A DNA stretch of 64,000 nucleotides from Bacillus sp. 123MFChir2 (lineage in GTDB: Bacteria; Bacillota; Bacilli; Bacillales; Bacillaceae_G): contig NZ_KB910945.1 in assembly GCF_000383235.1 (NCBI RefSeq), forward strand, positions 1 to 64,000. The letters run 5' to 3'. Position 1 is the first letter of the stretch. Each line of letters starts with the position of its first letter. This document shows positions 61,322-64,000 of this stretch, in pieces. The translations under genes and the position numbers were made by a program. The notes beneath the pieces were generated by a model that ran no database searches, was not told the DNA's origin, and saw only the letters and a program-made list of their open reading frames with translations.

Positions 61322-61620
61322 ATAAAGTGAAACTTTAATCAGTGGGGGACTCTTTATTCCCCACTGATTATTAGTTGAACCAATCGGACGTATGCCAGCG
61401 GTTTATCTCCCACCGAACATTCTAGCCACTGGAACTGGACAACAAAGAAAAGTGGAAGTGGCTCGTCCAGAATGTGAGGGGGATGGAGGTTCTGACGTAG
61501 AGGTGTATTTTACCTCGTAGGAAGAAGTGAAGCCACCGAACATTCTAGCCACTGGAACTGGACAATGTTTTCGCTGAATTTTGAGGTGGGAGTATTACTG
61601 CTCGCGAATAGCGGGATAAA
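61322..61620 (+). repeat. bcr1-like element, 299 bp, with internal duplication
   Basis: Bounded by ATAAA at 61322-61326 and 61616-61620, with the same termini as the copies at 10322 (reverse) and 21221. A 33-base block beginning CCACCGAACATTCTAGCCAC occurs twice (61410-61442 and 61533-61565). AATCAGTGGGG pairs with CCCCACTGATT near the left end. It separates pstS and pstC. Confidence 0.8.
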
Positions 61621-61621
61621 G

Positions 61622-61652
61622 CAGGGCTGGCTGTTTAGCCAGTCCTGTTCAT
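61622..61652 (+). terminator. Hairpin between pstS and pstC
   Basis: CAGGGCTGGCT pairs with AGCCAGTCCTG around GTTT. The T content after it is low, so partial termination or mRNA stabilisation is more likely than full termination. Confidence 0.5.
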
Positions 61653-61684
61653 TTCAATATATGGAGTGAGGTTGTGGTCTTGTG

Positions 61685-62575
61685 ATGAAGGGGAAAAAAC
61701 AAATTAACTACGTAAAAAGTGAATATATTGGAAGAACACTTGTAACGCTTTGTGGTTTATTAATTGTCGCTATTACATTAGCTATTATCGTATTCATTTG
61801 TGCAAAAGGAATTCAATCATTTACACAAAGTAATATCTCAATCTCAGAAGTGTTTACATCAACAAAATGGGCGCCGAATGAAGGAAATGGAAGTTTTGGA
61901 GCTGTTATTTTCATAGTTGGATCTACGCTAGTGTCGCTTGGGGCAGTAATCATTAGTGCGCCAATCGCGATTGCACTTGCAGTGTTTATGAATTTAATTT
62001 CTCCGAAGTTTGGAAACAAGGTGTTAAAACCAGTTTTAGAATTATTGGTAGGGATCCCATCTGTTGTATATGGTTTACTAGGGGTTACGATTTTAATTCC
62101 GATTTTACGAGATTCATTTGGTGGTGTAGGATTTAGTTTAATTGCCGGTATTATTGTATTAAGTATTATGATTTTGCCAACGATTGCAAGTATTGCTTCT
62201 GATGCAATTCGTTCGGTTCCTTTTGAGTATTTAGAAGCCTCTTATGGTTTAGGATCGACGAAGTGGCAAGCGATTAGTCGTATTATTGTTCCTGCTGCCA
62301 AACAAGGTATTTTAACAGGGGTTGTTCTTGGAGTAGCTCGAGCTTTCGGGGAAGCATTAGCAGTACAAATGGTAATAGGAAATACAATAAAATTACCGGA
62401 AGGAATCTATGGTCCAACTTCAACTTTAACGGGTATTTTGACAATGGATATGACAAATACGTTAAATGGAACAGCCTGGAATAATGCGCTATGGACGTTA
62501 GCGATGATACTACTTTTGATTTCTTTCTTATTTATTGTAGTAATTCGAGCGATTGGCCAAAGAGGTGAAAGATAA
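61685..62575 (+). CDS. pstC: Phosphate ABC transporter permease PstC
   Basis: 296 residues, six helices. Family segments: an N-terminal cytoplasmic start, PIAIALAVFMNLISP, the loop EASYGLGSTKWQAISRIIVPAAKQG that contacts PstB, and ARAFGEALAVQMVIGN. Start ATG 61685 or GTG 61682 cannot be separated; GAGTGAGG is 10-13 bases upstream. pstA begins two bases after its stop. Confidence 0.92.
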   Translation: MKGKKQINYVKSEYIGRTLVTLCGLLIVAITLAIIVFICAKGIQSFTQSNISISEVFTSTKWAPNEGNGSFGAVIFIVGSTLVSLGAVIISAPIAIALAVFMNLISPKFGNKVLKPVLELLVGIPSVVYGLLGVTILIPILRDSFGGVGFSLIAGIIVLSIMILPTIASIASDAIRSVPFEYLEASYGLGSTKWQAISRIIVPAAKQGILTGVVLGVARAFGEALAVQMVIGNTIKLPEGIYGPTSTLTGILTMDMTNTLNGTAWNNALWTLAMILLLISFLFIVVIRAIGQRGER

Positions 62576-62577
62576 CG

Positions 62578-63495
62578 ATGAATGCTAGAACAGTTAATAG
62601 TATATGGACAGGTATTTTATATGCAGTTGCTTTCTTTATAGTTACTTTACTTGTTTTTCTTGTATATGAAATTTTACAAAAAGGTTGGGGATTTTGGGAT
62701 CCGAGTTTTTTATTTGGAGAGTCGAGTAATACAAGAGCAGGAGGAGGAATTGGACCTCAATTATTTAACTCCTTTTACATGCTTGTTATTACATTGATTA
62801 TCTCAATTCCTTTAGGCCTTGGTGCAGGAATTTACTTGGCGGAATATGCAAAGCAAGGTCGTTTTTTAAATTTTGTGCGCTTATGCATTGAGACAATGGC
62901 TTCTTTACCTTCTATTGTAGTTGGTCTATTTGGATTGCTTGTGTTCGTTACAACGGCAGGTTGGGGATATACTGTTATGGGCGGAGCTTTAGCCTTAACA
63001 ATTTTAAATTTACCAGGTTTAACACGCGTTTGTGAAAATGCAATGACAGAAATTCCAACAAATGTGAAAGAAGCAAGTCTTGGATTAGGTGCAACAAAGT
63101 GGCAAACAATTGTAAGAATTATGCTTCCAACTGCATTGCCGCAAATTATTACAGGTGTAATTTTAGCGGCTGGACGTATTTTTGGTGAAGCGGCAGCACT
63201 CATTTACACAGCTGGATTAACATCACCAATTTTAAACTCGGCAGCGGAATTTTCAAGCCCTTCACATCCATTAAATCCATTTCGACCAGCAGAAACATTA
63301 GCTGTGCATATTTGGAAGTTAAATTCTGAAGGAATTATTCCTGACGCGAAACTAATTGCAACAAAATCAGCAGCAGTATTAATTATTATGGTATTACTAT
63401 TTAATATTATTGCACGCTTTACAGCATCTATACTCCATAAGCGCTTTACTGGTACGAAAAAAACTCGCAAAAGTAGTAAAGTAAAAGCAGCTTAA
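62578..63495 (+). CDS. pstA: Phosphate ABC transporter permease PstA
   Basis: 305 residues, six helices. Segments IPLGLGAGIYLAEYAKQGR, MASLPSIVVGLFGLLVFV, the ATPase-contact loop KEASLGLGATKWQTIVRIML and GRIFGEAAALIYTAGLTS. It pairs with PstC. AAAGAGGTGAAAG precedes the ATG. No pstB follows: the next sequence is a repeat copy and a convergent gene. Confidence 0.93.
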   Translation: MNARTVNSIWTGILYAVAFFIVTLLVFLVYEILQKGWGFWDPSFLFGESSNTRAGGGIGPQLFNSFYMLVITLIISIPLGLGAGIYLAEYAKQGRFLNFVRLCIETMASLPSIVVGLFGLLVFVTTAGWGYTVMGGALALTILNLPGLTRVCENAMTEIPTNVKEASLGLGATKWQTIVRIMLPTALPQIITGVILAAGRIFGEAAALIYTAGLTSPILNSAAEFSSPSHPLNPFRPAETLAVHIWKLNSEGIIPDAKLIATKSAAVLIIMVLLFNIIARFTASILHKRFTGTKKTRKSSKVKAA

Positions 63496-63534
63496 CTTAC
63501 TATATATAAAGTGAATAACAGACATAAAAAACAT

Positions 63535-63645
63535 AAAAATCCCTTTCTTTTAGGTGGGTGAGAGCTGTATAGAAGCGGTCAGTGCCTTTTCCTGCCACGT
63601 GCGAGGTTTAAACTAAAGTGAGGAAGCGAGTTGGGAATCACTTTT
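63535..63645 (-). repeat. Interspersed repeat family 2, copy P
   Basis: Minus-oriented: TCCCTTTCTTTTAGGTGGGT, GAAGCGGTCAGTGCC, CTGCCACGTGCGAGG. A short part of the centre (ACTGGCCATGCA) is deleted. Confidence 0.7.
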
Positions 63646-63671
63646 ATTTTGTGAAATTTTGATAGAAAAAA

Positions 63672-63710
63672 CAACAGCCGTATTCAGACTTCTGAATACG
63701 GCTGTTGTAG
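63672..63710. terminator. Bidirectional terminator
   Basis: ACAACAGCCGTATTCAGA pairs with TCTGAATACGGCTGTTGT (18 bp) around CT, with an A run on the left that is a T run on the minus strand. It ends the RND gene and possibly the pst operon. Confidence 0.9.
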
Positions 63711-63712
63711 TG

Positions 63713-64000
63713 TTAAGATTTAGGAACATCTATATAAGATTTATGTCTGTTTTTACGTTTTTTTCTACTACCGATTTGATCTAGTAATTCGTACATAACG
63801 GGTACGACAACTAGTGTTAGTAATGTAGAAACTAATAAACCGCCAATGACTACAACAGCTAAGCTTTTAGATACCATACTTCCAGCTTGTGCATCACCGA
63901 ATAGTAGAGGAAGCATTGCGAAGATGGTTGTAATAGCTGTCATAATAATTGGGCGCAACCGTACAGAACCAGCTTCTAATAGTGCTTCTCTTGTTGCTAT
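63713..64000 (-). CDS. RND-family efflux transporter, C-terminal end (partial)
   Basis: The frame continues beyond the right window edge. Visible are 95 C-terminal residues: TREALLEAGSVRLRPIIMTA, FAMLPLLFGDAQAGSMVSKS and LAVVVIGGLLVSTLLTLVVV, the last helices of AcrB/SwrC-type pumps, then a basic tail (SRKKRKNRHK). Such pumps in Bacillus export lipophilic compounds such as surfactin (SwrC). The 5' part is outside the window. Confidence 0.85.
   Translation of the reverse strand: MATREALLEAGSVRLRPIIMTAITTIFAMLPLLFGDAQAGSMVSKSLAVVVIGGLLVSTLLTLVVVPVMYELLDQIGSRKKRKNRHKSYIDVPKS

Overview
The window is a chromosomal segment of a Bacillus cereus group bacterium. The evidence is low GC, Firmicute ribosome-binding sites with frequent TTG and GTG starts, a class A sortase that I recognise as the B. 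anthracis/B. cereus SrtA type, a gerA-family spore germination operon, qoxABCD, and two families of short interspersed repeats of the bcr kind. No tRNA, rRNA, CRISPR array, prophage or intact insertion sequence was seen.

Layout. 0-5.4 kb: a MoxR-type ATPase/VWA pair (YojN/YojO-like) and cardiolipin synthase, all on the minus strand. 5.6-11.3 kb: a five-gene exosortase-G (XrtG) cluster: a small pterin-synthase-like protein, a large polytopic PTPS-related membrane protein, the exosortase, a family 2 glycosyltransferase and a secreted protein with a Firmicu-CTERM-like tail, which is the likely substrate. 11.4-14.2 kb: an amino-acid antiporter whose leader encodes an 18-residue peptide with four consecutive His codons, followed by alternative hairpins and a terminator (a candidate ribosome-mediated attenuator), and an APH-fold kinase. 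14.6-21.2 kb: amino-acid uptake (Na+/alanine symporter, glnQHMP, an APC permease, an OsmC protein). 21.7-23.9 kb: a MarR regulator with a visible operator and a DHA2 drug exporter. 24-26.3 kb: a decayed ribose operon: rbsR and rbsC are fragments, rbsD, rbsA and an identifiable rbsB are absent, rbsK is intact, and a transaldolase-like aldolase follows. 26.8-38.1 kb: accessory region with an MFS exporter, two XRE-regulator/membrane-protein pairs, an IS3 remnant, a PLP enzyme/FAD oxidase pair, a soluble chemoreceptor, a 3D-domain murein hydrolase behind a WalR-type box, and a secreted beta-propeller protein. 38.5-47 kb: srtA, a peptide transporter, a secreted GATase-like protein, two more APC permeases and a C39-like protease. 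47.3-51.1 kb: the aa3-type quinol oxidase operon. 51.4-57.4 kb: a small membrane protein, an M20 amidohydrolase and a germinant receptor operon with a tiny fourth ORF. 57.5-59.8 kb: FeoA plus FeoB split in two. 60.4-63.5 kb: pstS-pstC-pstA behind PhoP-type repeats but without pstB or phoU. The window ends inside an RND efflux gene.

The genes suggest a nutrient-responsive, membrane-rich region: amino acids, peptides, phosphate and ferrous iron are imported, proteins are processed at the surface by two different C-terminal sorting systems (SrtA and XrtG), and spores sense germinants. About sixteen copies of one interspersed repeat and four substantial copies plus traces of a second (bcr1-like, bounded by ATAAA/TTTAT) fill most intergenic gaps. 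Several sit at stop codons or inside operons. The strongest candidates for under-described biology are the XrtG cluster, the His-codon leader and the repeat families.
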